From Deltaproteobacteria bacterium (GTDB lineage Bacteria; Desulfobacterota; Desulfomonilia; UBA1062), in NCBI GenBank assembly GCA_029547045.1, contig JAKPQL010000090.1:22426-86425 (forward strand): DNA of 64,000 bases, written 5' to 3'. Position numbers and translations under genes: made by a program. The notes below the pieces were generated by a model. That model worked only from the letters and a program-made list of their open reading frames with translations. It was not told the DNA's origin and made no database searches. Of the stretch, positions 16,614 through 25,340 are shown piece after piece; position 1 is the first letter of the stretch, and every line of letters begins with the position of its first letter.

Positions 16614-17857
16614 GCGGATCTCCTTTTCATCTGTATCGTCTGGAGGATCTTCTGCGCTATGCCCGAACCGGCACGTGATCGTTTCGGGGTGTTCGCCATG
16701 GCCTGGGTGATGATCTCCGCCGGGTCCAGGGCGGGCATGAGCGCATAGTGACTGAGCTGCATGCGGCAGGCGCCGCAGTCGGCCACGACGGTGTCGGCCC
16801 CGGTGTCGCGGACGGCCTGGGCAGCGATCAGGCCGAGCCTGCGCGACGTCTCCTGATTGCGCTTCTTGAACCCGTAGGTGCCTGCCAGGCCGCAGCAGTT
16901 GTCGTCCAGGATGGAGCAGGTCAGGCCCTCGATCATCTCGAAGATCCTCGCGGCAGGGTAGCCGATGCCCAAGGCCCGCAGATGGCAGGGTATGTGGTAG
17001 GCCAAGCTCAGTTCGAGCGTTCCCAAAGGTCCGCCCTCGGCCTCTGCCTGGAGCAGGGGAAAGAGGTAGGCATAGACGTTGTATGTGTTTTCCGCGATCT
17101 TCCTGCCGCCCGGTACGTCGAGGATCCCCGGGTAGTCGTGCATGAGGGTGAGCCCGCAGGAGGTGCAGGCATAGACCACGTCGAACCCCTTGTCGATGTA
17201 CCTGGTAAGCATGGCGGCGTTCTTCAGGGCGAACTTTCTGGCAATGTCCAGATCGCCGTTGCCCAGGGCAGGCAGGCCGCAGCAGGTCTGGGCGGGCATG
17301 ACCACCCTGCATCCCGTGGACGCCAGCAGGTCCCTGACCTTCCTGCCGATGTCCGGGCGGTTGAAGGCGAGGTGGCATCCGGTGAAGAAGACCACCTTCC
17401 TGCCCCTGCCCATCCTCCTCCTGCCGCGCTCAAGGTTGACAAACCGGAACTCGGGCAGGTCGAGCTCCCTGCTCACCCCGAACAGGCCGAGAACGGATTT
17501 GGTCAGGGGCCAGTCGGAGGCCCTGTTGGCAAGGGGGGCAAGCGTGGAGCCCAGCTTGTTGAAATGGTAGGCATTGGCGAAGAGGTGTGCGGCCAGCGGG
17601 CTCAGGTGCTCCCTGCCGTACTTGAGCTGGGCTTTGAGGATGATGTCCGCCACGTCCACGCCGTAGGGGCAGGAGACCTGGCACCTGCGGCACTGGCAGC
17701 AGTATTTCACCCACTCGTCCACCGACTTTTCCGGGTCGAGGCGGAATCGTTGGGCATCGGGCCCTGCCTGCTTGGGCCCCGGGAAGCGCGGCTCCACCTT
17801 GTACACCGGACAGTTTTCCACGCAGATGGTGCAGCGGGTGCAGTGCTCGAAGGTCAT
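16610..17857 (-). CDS. glpC: anaerobic glycerol-3-phosphate dehydrogenase subunit C
   Basis: The 415-residue iron-sulfur membrane-anchor/electron-transfer subunit has two N-terminal ferredoxin-type cluster motifs (CTRCTICVENCP near residue 6 and CCQCRRCQVSCP near 55). Two cysteine-rich CCG domains of the heterodisulfide-reductase type follow (CCGLPALGN ... CTSCG; CCGLAG ... CGAC). It passes electrons from G3P oxidation to the quinone or another acceptor. The start is the ATG overlapping the glpB stop; a longer upstream frame has no similarity. It sits third in glpA-B-C. Confidence 0.9.
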   Translation of the reverse strand: MTFEHCTRCTICVENCPVYKVEPRFPGPKQAGPDAQRFRLDPEKSVDEWVKYCCQCRRCQVSCPYGVDVADIILKAQLKYGREHLSPLAAHLFANAYHFNKLGSTLAPLANRASDWPLTKSVLGLFGVSRELDLPEFRFVNLERGRRRMGRGRKVVFFTGCHLAFNRPDIGRKVRDLLASTGCRVVMPAQTCCGLPALGNGDLDIARKFALKNAAMLTRYIDKGFDVVYACTSCGLTLMHDYPGILDVPGGRKIAENTYNVYAYLFPLLQAEAEGGPLGTLELSLAYHIPCHLRALGIGYPAARIFEMIEGLTCSILDDNCCGLAGTYGFKKRNQETSRRLGLIAAQAVRDTGADTVVADCGACRMQLSHYALMPALDPAEIITQAMANTPKRSRAGSGIAQKILQTIQMKRRSA

Positions 17858-19050
17858 ACCAGCATCCTCTCGCACTGTCGTGCCGCCTTCAGACCGGTTG
17901 CCAGCGCCATGCCGTGGCCGCAGCGGTTCTTCATGATCTCGCTGTTCGCCAGGATGCTGCCGCACACGAAAAGGTTTTCCAGGCTGCTGCCGGCGGGCCG
18001 GAAGGATGCGTCCACCTCGATCCCGGCTCCCTCGATGGGATGGCCGGGCATGAAGAAGTCGTGCAGGAACCAGTCCTTGCGGGCGCCGGGCACCCGAACG
18101 GCGAGGTTGAACACGGGTTCTCTCACCGACTCCCGGGTGGCGTAGAGCCCGCCGCTCACGAAGGAGCCCGTGGCAAGGATGAAGGCCCGGCCCTGGACCC
18201 GGGTGGGCCTGCCGGACGCGGCCAGGGTCACGGCCTCCACGGTGGCCCCCCTGATCTCAACGCTGGAGATGGGGTTGCCCCAGTAGACCTCGCCGCCTCT
18301 TTCCTGGAACGCCGTCTTGAGCGTCCGGAACAGGCGCATCCCGGGCAGGGACGGCGGCAGGGTGGGGATCTCGAAGAGCGTACGGCCGATCCGCGAGGAG
18401 ATCTCCTCCATCACTGCCACGGGGTTCTTCAGCCCCAGCACCGCCGGGATCGCAACCCTGCCCGGCGGGATCTCGATGGAGGACAGCCAGGAGCAGAACT
18501 CGTCCAAAAAGCCCTGTTCCTCGAACCTGGCGGCCAGGGCCAGGGTGGATGAGCAGCCCGCATCGAAGAGGGAGAACCCGGTGTCCGGGAGCCTGGAGGT
18601 GATGTAGGAGGGGTAGAAGTCCTTCAGTCCCGCAAAGGAGATCACGTGCAGGTACTCGTCCCTGCACCCCTGGGATGCCTCCATGGTCCGCGGCACGAGG
18701 CAGGTGGTCTTGAAGGTGCCGATGGGGGTGAGGATCTCGCGGTTGGCCCTGATGGTTCCCGTGTATGGGATGGGGCTCGAGGCCATGATGTCCTTGAGCA
18801 TCCGCAGGCCGTCCTCGATGCCCCTTTTCCCCACCAGGCGGTAGGGGTGGCCCTCCGGCAGGGCGCCGTATCCGTCCATGGGACGCCCGCCCAGGTCGAG
18901 CACGTCGATGCAGCCCGTTGAGAGGCAGCACACGGGGTCGCCCCGGGAGATGATCGCGGTCTTCAGACCGGCGCCCGCCAGGTGGATGGCCGCCGTGAGC
19001 CCGGACATCCCGCCGCCGATGACCACCACGTCGAGCATGCGTTCACTCAC
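17854..19050 (-). CDS. glpB: anaerobic glycerol-3-phosphate dehydrogenase subunit B
   Basis: The 398-residue FAD/FMN-type subunit has the dinucleotide-binding VVVIGGGMSGLTAAIHLAGAG at the N-terminus. The typical GlpB LSTGCIDVLDL follows, with a late FVCGSILANSEIM block. It overlaps glpA upstream (ATGA at 19047-19050) and glpC downstream. An internal ATG at 19038 (before DVVVIGGG) is an alternative start. It couples GlpA flavin chemistry to the iron-sulfur chain of GlpC. Confidence 0.9.
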   Translation of the reverse strand: MSERMLDVVVIGGGMSGLTAAIHLAGAGLKTAIISRGDPVCCLSTGCIDVLDLGGRPMDGYGALPEGHPYRLVGKRGIEDGLRMLKDIMASSPIPYTGTIRANREILTPIGTFKTTCLVPRTMEASQGCRDEYLHVISFAGLKDFYPSYITSRLPDTGFSLFDAGCSSTLALAARFEEQGFLDEFCSWLSSIEIPPGRVAIPAVLGLKNPVAVMEEISSRIGRTLFEIPTLPPSLPGMRLFRTLKTAFQERGGEVYWGNPISSVEIRGATVEAVTLAASGRPTRVQGRAFILATGSFVSGGLYATRESVREPVFNLAVRVPGARKDWFLHDFFMPGHPIEGAGIEVDASFRPAGSSLENLFVCGSILANSEIMKNRCGHGMALATGLKAARQCERMLV

Positions 19051-20558
19051 GGCCTGCCCCCCATACTCAGGATGCCCAAATAGATGCTCTCGATGAGCTG
19101 CTCCTCGCGGAGCTGGTCACCCCACAGCGCCGGCCTGATGCCCTTGAACCTCCTCTGGAGGAATTCCTTGAGGATGGAGACGGACACCTCGGGGCTCACC
19201 CTGCCGAGTTCCTGCATGATCCCCAGCGCCCGGTAGGTGCAGAACCCCCCCTGGCAGGGGCCCATGCCGAGCCGGGTCCGATGCTGTATGTCGCCCACGT
19301 ACTGGGTGCCCATGGTGTTGATGGCGTGCTCCACGGTGCTCCGGCCTACCAGCTCGCACTCGCACACGATGCTGTCCAGGGAGGCCAGGCGTTTCGTAAG
19401 GGGGTACCCGCTCAGCTCGTCCTGCCCCTCCAGGGGGAGCTCCGCGGTCCTGCACGAGGTCTTCAGGCCGAAGCGGCCCATGACCACATCCACCATCTTC
19501 TCCGCCATGAGACGGTATGTGGTGAGCTTGCCGCCCAGGATGCTGTACATGCCGTTCTCGTGGTCAATGATCTGGAATCCCCGGGAGATGGACCTGCCGT
19601 CTCCGCCCCGGGTGGACGCCTTCAGGAGCGGGCGTACGCCGGTATAGGCGCGGATGAGGCGGGTGGAGCCGAAGGCGGGAACCATCTGCTCGGCCTGGGT
19701 GGTCACGATGTCCACCTCGGCGGGATCGATCTCCAGGATATCAGGGTCGTTCACCGGGATGGATGTGGTCCCGGCAAGGCACACGGCCTCGTTGGGCACG
19801 ATGATGTCCCCGTCAGACGGCGGCCTCAGGCGGTTGATGACCATGCTGGTGAGGCGATGGTTCGTGATGACGAGGCTGCCCTTGGACAGGGACATGGGCA
19901 CCACTGCCCCCCCCATGCGGGCGACACGGTCGCCCCAGGCGCCCGTGGCGTTGATGATGATGCGTGCCCGGATCTCCTTGACCTGCGAGGTGAGCCGTTC
20001 CCTGGCCTTCACCCCGACGCAGACCCCCTTTTCCTTCACGACCTCGATGACCTCGTGGTGGGTGAGGATGCTGCCCCCCCGGTGGCGGGAGGTGTAGGTG
20101 TTGAGCATGCACAGCCGGAAGGGGTCGATGGAGCAGTCCGGCACGGTGATTGCCTCTTCCAGGGACGGGTTCAGCCCGGGCACCAGGTCCAGGGCCTTGG
20201 AGGGGGAAAGCACCGCGGTGGCGATGCCCGCATCGTCACAGCTCTTCAGGAATTCGTCCCGGTAGCGCTTGGAGTCGCCGGGAAGCCTCACGAACAGTCC
20301 ACCCGTGGTCTCCACGCACTTCCGGGCGATCCGGCGCAGGATCTGGTTCTCGGTGATGCATTCCCTGGCCGCCTCGGGGTCCTTCACCGCGTAGCGCCCG
20401 CCGCTGTGGAGCAGACCGTGGCACGCGCCGGTGGCCCCCGAGGCGAAGTCGCCCCGTTCCACTAGGCAGTGGGCTACACCCCGCAGCGCCAAGTCCCGGG
20501 CGATCCCGCAGCCGGTTGCCCCACCTCCGATGATGATTACATCAGTCTTGATCGACAA
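19047..20558 (-). CDS. glpA: anaerobic glycerol-3-phosphate dehydrogenase subunit A
   Basis: The 503-residue FAD-dependent catalytic subunit oxidises sn-glycerol-3-phosphate to dihydroxyacetone phosphate, which TpiA (36.1-36.8 kb) can use. VIIIGGGATGCGIARDLALRG is the FAD fold, HGLLHSGGRYAVKD the active-site region, and GGKLTTYRLMAEKM the C-terminal FAD block. A BFD-like [2Fe-2S] domain near residues 395-450 carries CECEL and GPCQGGFC. The frame opens with a TTG (20558) preceded by AGAGG; no ATG or GTG fits the conserved N-terminus. Confidence 0.92.
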   Translation of the reverse strand: MSIKTDVIIIGGGATGCGIARDLALRGVAHCLVERGDFASGATGACHGLLHSGGRYAVKDPEAARECITENQILRRIARKCVETTGGLFVRLPGDSKRYRDEFLKSCDDAGIATAVLSPSKALDLVPGLNPSLEEAITVPDCSIDPFRLCMLNTYTSRHRGGSILTHHEVIEVVKEKGVCVGVKARERLTSQVKEIRARIIINATGAWGDRVARMGGAVVPMSLSKGSLVITNHRLTSMVINRLRPPSDGDIIVPNEAVCLAGTTSIPVNDPDILEIDPAEVDIVTTQAEQMVPAFGSTRLIRAYTGVRPLLKASTRGGDGRSISRGFQIIDHENGMYSILGGKLTTYRLMAEKMVDVVMGRFGLKTSCRTAELPLEGQDELSGYPLTKRLASLDSIVCECELVGRSTVEHAINTMGTQYVGDIQHRTRLGMGPCQGGFCTYRALGIMQELGRVSPEVSVSILKEFLQRRFKGIRPALWGDQLREEQLIESIYLGILSMGGRP

Positions 20559-20659
20559 GCTCCGTCCTCTGGTGTGGATACCTCGTGAGTACCATATACA
20601 GGTGTCCCAGGCAGGTCAAGAGACCAACCGTTCCGGGGCGCCCCGTCACCCGGCGGTTA

Positions 20660-21829
20660 TCACCGGCCAGCGTTCGCCGAGGGTTTCGGGGCGGTAAGGC
20701 CTGCGAGCCGAGCAAGGGCGGCCGGGTCTTTCCCTGGTGCAGCAGCGAGCGTGATTGTCCCGGCGCCTTTGGCGTATTCGACATGCGTGCCGAAGGGCAT
20801 GGACATCCTCCTGAGGAGATCCACAATCTCCCGGGCCTGCCGTCCCCTGGCGATGCACGTCTGGAATCCGGTCTCGCGGTTGTTCACGTTGAGGGGGTAG
20901 AGGTTGACCCGCACAGGGTTCTTCCCCTGGAACACGATTTCAGCCGCCACGGCGTGCGTGGCCGATTCGCTCAGGGATCCGAAAGCGAAGTTGCCCAGGC
21001 TGTAGAAGACCGGTTTCCCCTGGTATATCTCGATAGGCTGGGGGACGTGGGGGTGATGGCCGATCACCACGTCCGCCCCGCACCGGACGGCATGCCGGGC
21101 AAAGCCCGTCTGGTACTGCTTGGGTTCGGCCATGAGCTCCACGCCCCAGTGAAAGCTCACGATGAGGATGTCCACATCGCCCCGGACACCCCTGATGTCC
21201 AGTTCCATCCGGGCGATGTCCGGGTGGGCAGTACCCGGCCTTTCTGGCGTGGCCCAGGAAGACTCGGGGAAGGTCATGGAATACGCCAGGAGACCGTAGC
21301 GGACGCCTTTATGCGTGAATATGCCCGGCCTGGCCGCCGAGGCGAGGTCGAGACCCGCTCCGGCGCACACAAGCCGGTTCTTCCCGCAGAACCGCAGGGT
21401 GTCCGCGAGCCCCTGGACGCCGTAGTCCATGATGTGGTTGTTCGCCAGGGACACCAGGTCGAAGCCGGCCTCCCTGATGGCCCTCAGCGAACCTGTCGAC
21501 CCCTTGAAGGTGTACCGTTTGTCTCGGGCGTGGTCATGGAACCCGGTGATGGGGTGCTCCAGGTTGCAGAAGGCGGCATCGGAGCGTGCGATGAGATCGG
21601 CAAGGGCTCTGTCCTGGAAGGCATGGCCGTAGCCGTTGGCCTTGTACACCTTTTCAGCGCTTCCGGAGAGCATGATGTCCCCCACAGCGAGGAGGCTGTG
21701 GGTGCCGGCGGCCCTCTGCGGGACACCCGGGCCGGGTTCCGCGGCCATGAGCGTAGGCCCGCACCCGGTGACGAAGAGGATGACCATGCAGATCTTTCGG
21801 ATGCGTGTCGATGGTTCAAGACGCACCAT
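20660..21829 (-). CDS. CapA-family (poly-gamma-glutamate synthesis-like) secreted protein
   Basis: About 389 residues of a metallophosphatase-like CapA fold. Motifs: LLAVGDIMLSGS, DAAFCNLEHPIT, GFDLVSLANNHIMDYG, VDILIVSFHWGVEL and ADVVIGHHPHVPQP with its HH...P metal site. The N-terminus from 21829 is a signal peptide (RIRK, hydrophobic core, cleavage near LMA-AEP). An ATG at 21787 is an alternative start. No strong Shine-Dalgarno is visible. It lies 32 bases after the M23 peptidase gene on the same strand. CapA-like proteins are often envelope-associated; the substrate is unknown. Confidence 0.85.
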   Translation of the reverse strand: MVRLEPSTRIRKICMVILFVTGCGPTLMAAEPGPGVPQRAAGTHSLLAVGDIMLSGSAEKVYKANGYGHAFQDRALADLIARSDAAFCNLEHPITGFHDHARDKRYTFKGSTGSLRAIREAGFDLVSLANNHIMDYGVQGLADTLRFCGKNRLVCAGAGLDLASAARPGIFTHKGVRYGLLAYSMTFPESSWATPERPGTAHPDIARMELDIRGVRGDVDILIVSFHWGVELMAEPKQYQTGFARHAVRCGADVVIGHHPHVPQPIEIYQGKPVFYSLGNFAFGSLSESATHAVAAEIVFQGKNPVRVNLYPLNVNNRETGFQTCIARGRQAREIVDLLRRMSMPFGTHVEYAKGAGTITLAAAPGKDPAALARLAGLTAPKPSANAGR

Positions 21830-21861
21830 GTTCTGGTGCGTAAACGATATCCGGCGTCCCG

Positions 21862-23184
21862 TCAACCCCCGGGACCTGCTCCTGCCACGTTCTTCCGCAC
21901 GTAGGCGGAGAGTTTTGCCGGGTTGACGAACCCCCCCCGGTAGGTGACCCTGAAGTCCAGGTGGGGCCCTGTGGCGAGACCCGACATGCCCACACGGCCG
22001 ATGACCTCGCCCTGCTTCACCCGCTTGCCCGGCCGGACGCCCCTGGCGAACAGGGACAGGTGGCCGTAGTGGGTGGTGATGCCCCCTGCGTGCTTGATGC
22101 GGATGGTCTTGCCGAAGCCCCCGTCCCACCCCACATAGACCACCGTGCCTGGCCCCACGGAGCGCACGGGTGTGCCCATGGGCGCGGCATAGTCGATGCC
22201 GTAGTGGGGCTGTTCGATGTTGGTGACGGGGTGGATCCGGGCGCTGGTGTACCCCGAGGAGATGTATCGGTAGGCCAGGGGCGCATTGAGGAAGGGGCGG
22301 TATCGGTTGTCTTTCCTGCTCTTGCCTTGTGCGATTCGTTTCTTGCCCCTGGAGGAGCCTTTTTTCGCACTGGAGATTGATTTCTTCTTGAGCGGTTTCG
22401 GGAAATTTCCTGTGATGCGGGTGTCGTCCCATGGCGCGTCGATGGGGGAGATGAGGTAGCCATCGGCCAGGTAATCATACGGGGTCAGGCCGGTGTGGGC
22501 CACATCCCATGGCAGGCCCGGGGCATAGGACGCCATGAGCTTCATGGGGCTCGGGTCCATGGACGCCGGTGACGTCGCACGGTCTGTCAGGGCTTCCTGT
22601 GGGGCCGGCGGGCCTTCGGGCTTCCGACGGATGGAAGCCTTCGGGCGAAGTGAGCGCTCTGCCGGTTTCTGAGATCTGGCGATCACGGCCGGCGCCCGGG
22701 TCTTCACATTCCGGGAGGTGAGCGCCGAGGGGGCCTTGACCTGTGCGCACGCAACGACCCTGCCGTTGTACAGGACCTTGCGCGTGCGTGCATTTACCTT
22801 GTAGTCCACCTCCTGGAGCCCCCTGCCGTCCGGGGTGAAATACAGCTCCAGCCTTCCGCCCGGGCGGATCTTGGAGAGCCGGTAGACCCGGTCGGCCTTT
22901 TTGGCGATGTACAGCGCATTCTTCCGGGAAATGCCCGATTTTTCCAGGATTCCTGAGAGGGTATCCCCCGGCCTGACGGTGTGCACCCTCAGGATCGGCC
23001 GGGAAGTCTCCTCAGGTTCTTCCGGGATGGAAATCCGTTCCTTGACCAGGAGGGGGCCCGCCGTATGGGTGCTCGACCCGATACTGCACATGCCGCTGGA
23101 CGGCAGGATGAGGAACGCCAGGAGAACTGCCGTGGAGAATTGGATAAGGAACCGCACAGAGTACGGAGTATTGCCTCTGGACAT
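21862..23184 (-). CDS. M23 (LytM-type) peptidoglycan endopeptidase with LysM-like region
   Basis: The 440-residue protein has an N-terminal signal/anchor (FLIQFSTAVLLAFLILP). A LysM/opacity-like segment follows (HTVRPGDTLSGILEKSGI), then a basic, Pro/Ser-rich linker. The C-terminal LytM domain has ISSGYTSARIHPVTN, the zinc ligands HYGIDYAAPMGTPV, HYGHLS and GPHLDFRV. Such proteins cut peptide cross-links or act as amidase activators. All zinc ligands look intact. GGGGAGG lies 9 bases before the ATG. A weak -35/-10 pair (TTGCGT, 17 bases, TATAGG) is seen on the minus strand at 23279-23251. Confidence 0.9.
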   Translation of the reverse strand: MSRGNTPYSVRFLIQFSTAVLLAFLILPSSGMCSIGSSTHTAGPLLVKERISIPEEPEETSRPILRVHTVRPGDTLSGILEKSGISRKNALYIAKKADRVYRLSKIRPGGRLELYFTPDGRGLQEVDYKVNARTRKVLYNGRVVACAQVKAPSALTSRNVKTRAPAVIARSQKPAERSLRPKASIRRKPEGPPAPQEALTDRATSPASMDPSPMKLMASYAPGLPWDVAHTGLTPYDYLADGYLISPIDAPWDDTRITGNFPKPLKKKSISSAKKGSSRGKKRIAQGKSRKDNRYRPFLNAPLAYRYISSGYTSARIHPVTNIEQPHYGIDYAAPMGTPVRSVGPGTVVYVGWDGGFGKTIRIKHAGGITTHYGHLSLFARGVRPGKRVKQGEVIGRVGMSGLATGPHLDFRVTYRGGFVNPAKLSAYVRKNVAGAGPGG

Positions 23185-23350
23185 GGGATGGAACCTCCCC
23201 GCAGAATGCCCTGATAAGCGTCACATCAGGAAGTGATTGCATTGGCACGCCCTATACTATGCCTGGGGAAAAAACGCAAGTTCAGAAAATTGTCAGTGAT
23301 GTCAGCTCAGTGAGAGCATCGATGCAGCGGGCCCGCAGGTGGTTCCGCAG

Positions 23351-23626
23351 TCAGTACAGGTCGCTTCCGGACGGGGGGATATCGCCGGCAGGCTTCGAGT
23401 AGTCTCCTTTGCGCTTGTCGCGGTCCCTCTTGCGTTCCTGGCAGAGGAAGAGCAGGGCCTCGGAGATGGTCTTCACATGGGCGAACAGGCTCTCGGGCCC
23501 GGAATACTTGTCGTGGCGGGCGATGTTCTGCTCAAGGTCATGGATCACCCTTGCCAGGGTCTCTTCGTGCATGCTGTGTTTCTTCTGGACAAGGACCTTT
23601 TTTGCCTGGGCTTCGAATTCATCCAT
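23351..23626 (-). CDS. small cytoplasmic coiled-coil hypothetical protein
   Basis: The 91-residue product is highly charged and helical (AQAKKVLVQKKHSMHEETL, then VIHDLEQNIARHDKY). It has a hydrophobic patch KTISEALLFL and a basic C-terminal tail rich in Lys/Arg/Asp. The ATG at 23626 has AAGGAGG five bases upstream; a longer in-frame extension lacks a ribosome site and is Arg-rich shadow sequence. The family is not recognised. Confidence 0.55.
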   Translation of the reverse strand: MDEFEAQAKKVLVQKKHSMHEETLARVIHDLEQNIARHDKYSGPESLFAHVKTISEALLFLCQERKRDRDKRKGDYSKPAGDIPPSGSDLY

Positions 23627-23765
23627 GGCGCCCTCCTTATGCTTTTCCTGAGATGTGTTCATGTACAGGCTGTTAGGGTAGCCAAACCGCGGCTTGAGGT
23701 CAATGGGTTTCACGGGCGTGCCGGCCGATGCCTGCCAGAAGAACGTTCCGGGCAACGATCGTGGG

Positions 23766-24098
23766 CTACTTCTTCGATGATGCCTCTTTCTGCGGGTTCT
23801 TCTCCTTCTGAGCTGGAGGCTCCTTGCGGGGCTTTTCGTCCTTCTCGTCAACCGACCACGTGTACTCCGATACCTCCACGGTCTTCTTCCGCTCCACGCG
23901 CCGGAGGGGGACCGGCTTGAGGGTTATCTCGTAGATCCTGCCCTCCCCTGTGTAATTATCCAGGGCATCCTTGAGGCTCTTGTACACCTCGATCTTCTGG
24001 CTGCCGAACATGGTGTCCTTGATGATGGCATAATCCCTGGCAGGCGCGGCAGTCCCGATGAGAAGGGCCCCCATACAGAGAACAAGTATCTTTCTCAT
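23766..24098 (-). CDS. small periplasmic hypothetical protein
   Basis: The 110-residue product has a signal peptide (RKILVLCMGALLIGTAAPA, cleavage near ARD). A short folded core follows (YAIIKDTMFGSQKIEVYKSLKD...), then a lysine/glutamate/proline-rich tail (about residues 85-110) that is probably disordered. No function is recognised. It lies between the aldolase gene and the small coiled-coil gene on the same strand. Confidence 0.55.
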   Translation of the reverse strand: MRKILVLCMGALLIGTAAPARDYAIIKDTMFGSQKIEVYKSLKDALDNYTGEGRIYEITLKPVPLRRVERKKTVEVSEYTWSVDEKDEKPRKEPPAQKEKNPQKEASSKK

Positions 24099-24197
24099 TC
24101 CTCATTCCCCCTTGAACCGTCCTTTTTGTCCCGTATTTTCAGTGTGATGTCAATCGGAACATGGGGTTTCCCCGTGGGGGAGGGGGCGCCTCCGGTC

Positions 24198-25340
24198 TCA
24201 CCAGGGGGGGCGCAGCGCATCCCGGCACTCATCGAAGCAGGTCCTCTCGATGAGTGCGAGCCGGTCCAGGGCGTCCCGGAAGGAAGTCTCCGAGCTGACG
24301 AAGGTGCCGTGGCCGTATACGAGGGCCGCATGGTGCGTCTGCATGGCTCCCGGTAAAGTGTGGACGAGCCCCCTGCTGCCCGCCCCCACCTCGCCCGCCA
24401 CCACGGGGATGTCGCCCATGGAGCGGGTCTGGCCGAACTGCAGTGGCCCCGGAGCCATGGACATGATCACCGAGAACCGCGGGTGGCCGTGGAGGATGGC
24501 CCGGTGGCCTGTCCGCTCGTAGATCTTCACGTGGGCGCTCAGTTCCGAGGACGAGGTGATCTCGCAGCAGGACGACCCGTCCATGGTGGCGCGGTCGATA
24601 TGACCGGGCAGTTCGTCCAGTGACGATCCGGTCTGGGATATGTAGAGGAGGTTCGCGTCCCTGAAGGAGATGTTGCCGAAGAAGGAGTCCACCAGGGAGG
24701 CCTGCAAAAGGGCCTTGCCCGCGGCATCCATGGCGGAGAGGATCTCTGCCTCGCCCACAGGGGTCCGGCCGGACAGGGTGTTGCGTAGGGCTGTGGGCTC
24801 AAGCTGCGAAAGGAGGTCGGCGCACTGCTCCATCCGGGCGGTGGTGGGTCTGGGTACCCCGCCGATGCCTGAAAGGCCGAGGAGCATATCGGTGAAGAAT
24901 TTCACGAAGCAGGCAAAGCACACCGAGCTGAATGCAACGAAGGCCTGCTCCAGTGAGACCGACCCCGTGGTCACCAGGCCCACATCCCTGACGATGCAGG
25001 CCTTGCGCCTGCTCAGGGCACGGATGATTTCCCCGCGGCTGAACGATGCCACGACCGGGATGTCATGGATGAAGGTGAGGCTCTCGGTGTCTGTCGGCCG
25101 TATGAGATCGGCATGCTCCTGCGCCAGGGATGATATGACGGTCCAGAATCGCGGCTCGGGCCTGGCGAGGATGAGGCTGTTGATGTTCAGGCCCCTGAAC
25201 AGGGCAGCGACCTCGGCAGGAACCCGGTCGCGGTTGGTGGCGATCTCGTCGTCCAGACCGTAGATCTGCGCATCGGCCTCATGGGCGATGAGCCCGTGGG
25301 CCATGAGCTTGCGGAGGTACTTCCTCACCTGGTCGTGCAT
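24198..25340 (-). CDS. double class II aldolase/adducin-domain protein
   Basis: The 380-residue protein has a C-terminal half that is a class II aldolase/adducin domain (GNISFRDANLLYISQTGSSLDEL, a GHPRFSV metal-site His region, LVYGHGTFVSS). The N-terminal half resembles a second, degraded copy (RKACIVRDVGLVTTGSVSLEQAF) without recognisable metal His residues. Such enzymes cleave or epimerise phosphorylated sugars with Zn or Mn. The start overlaps the 3' end of the AOR gene by 16 bases, implying co-expression and perhaps a role in making an aldehyde for the oxidoreductase (inference). Confidence 0.8.
   Translation of the reverse strand: MHDQVRKYLRKLMAHGLIAHEADAQIYGLDDEIATNRDRVPAEVAALFRGLNINSLILARPEPRFWTVISSLAQEHADLIRPTDTESLTFIHDIPVVASFSRGEIIRALSRRKACIVRDVGLVTTGSVSLEQAFVAFSSVCFACFVKFFTDMLLGLSGIGGVPRPTTARMEQCADLLSQLEPTALRNTLSGRTPVGEAEILSAMDAAGKALLQASLVDSFFGNISFRDANLLYISQTGSSLDELPGHIDRATMDGSSCCEITSSSELSAHVKIYERTGHRAILHGHPRFSVIMSMAPGPLQFGQTRSMGDIPVVAGEVGAGSRGLVHTLPGAMQTHHAALVYGHGTFVSSETSFRDALDRLALIERTCFDECRDALRPPW

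Noticed and set aside
20660..22432. CapA-like frame extended to 590 codons
   Set aside because: The N-terminal 200 codons are an alternative frame of the M23 peptidase gene; the signal peptide at 21829 marks the true start.
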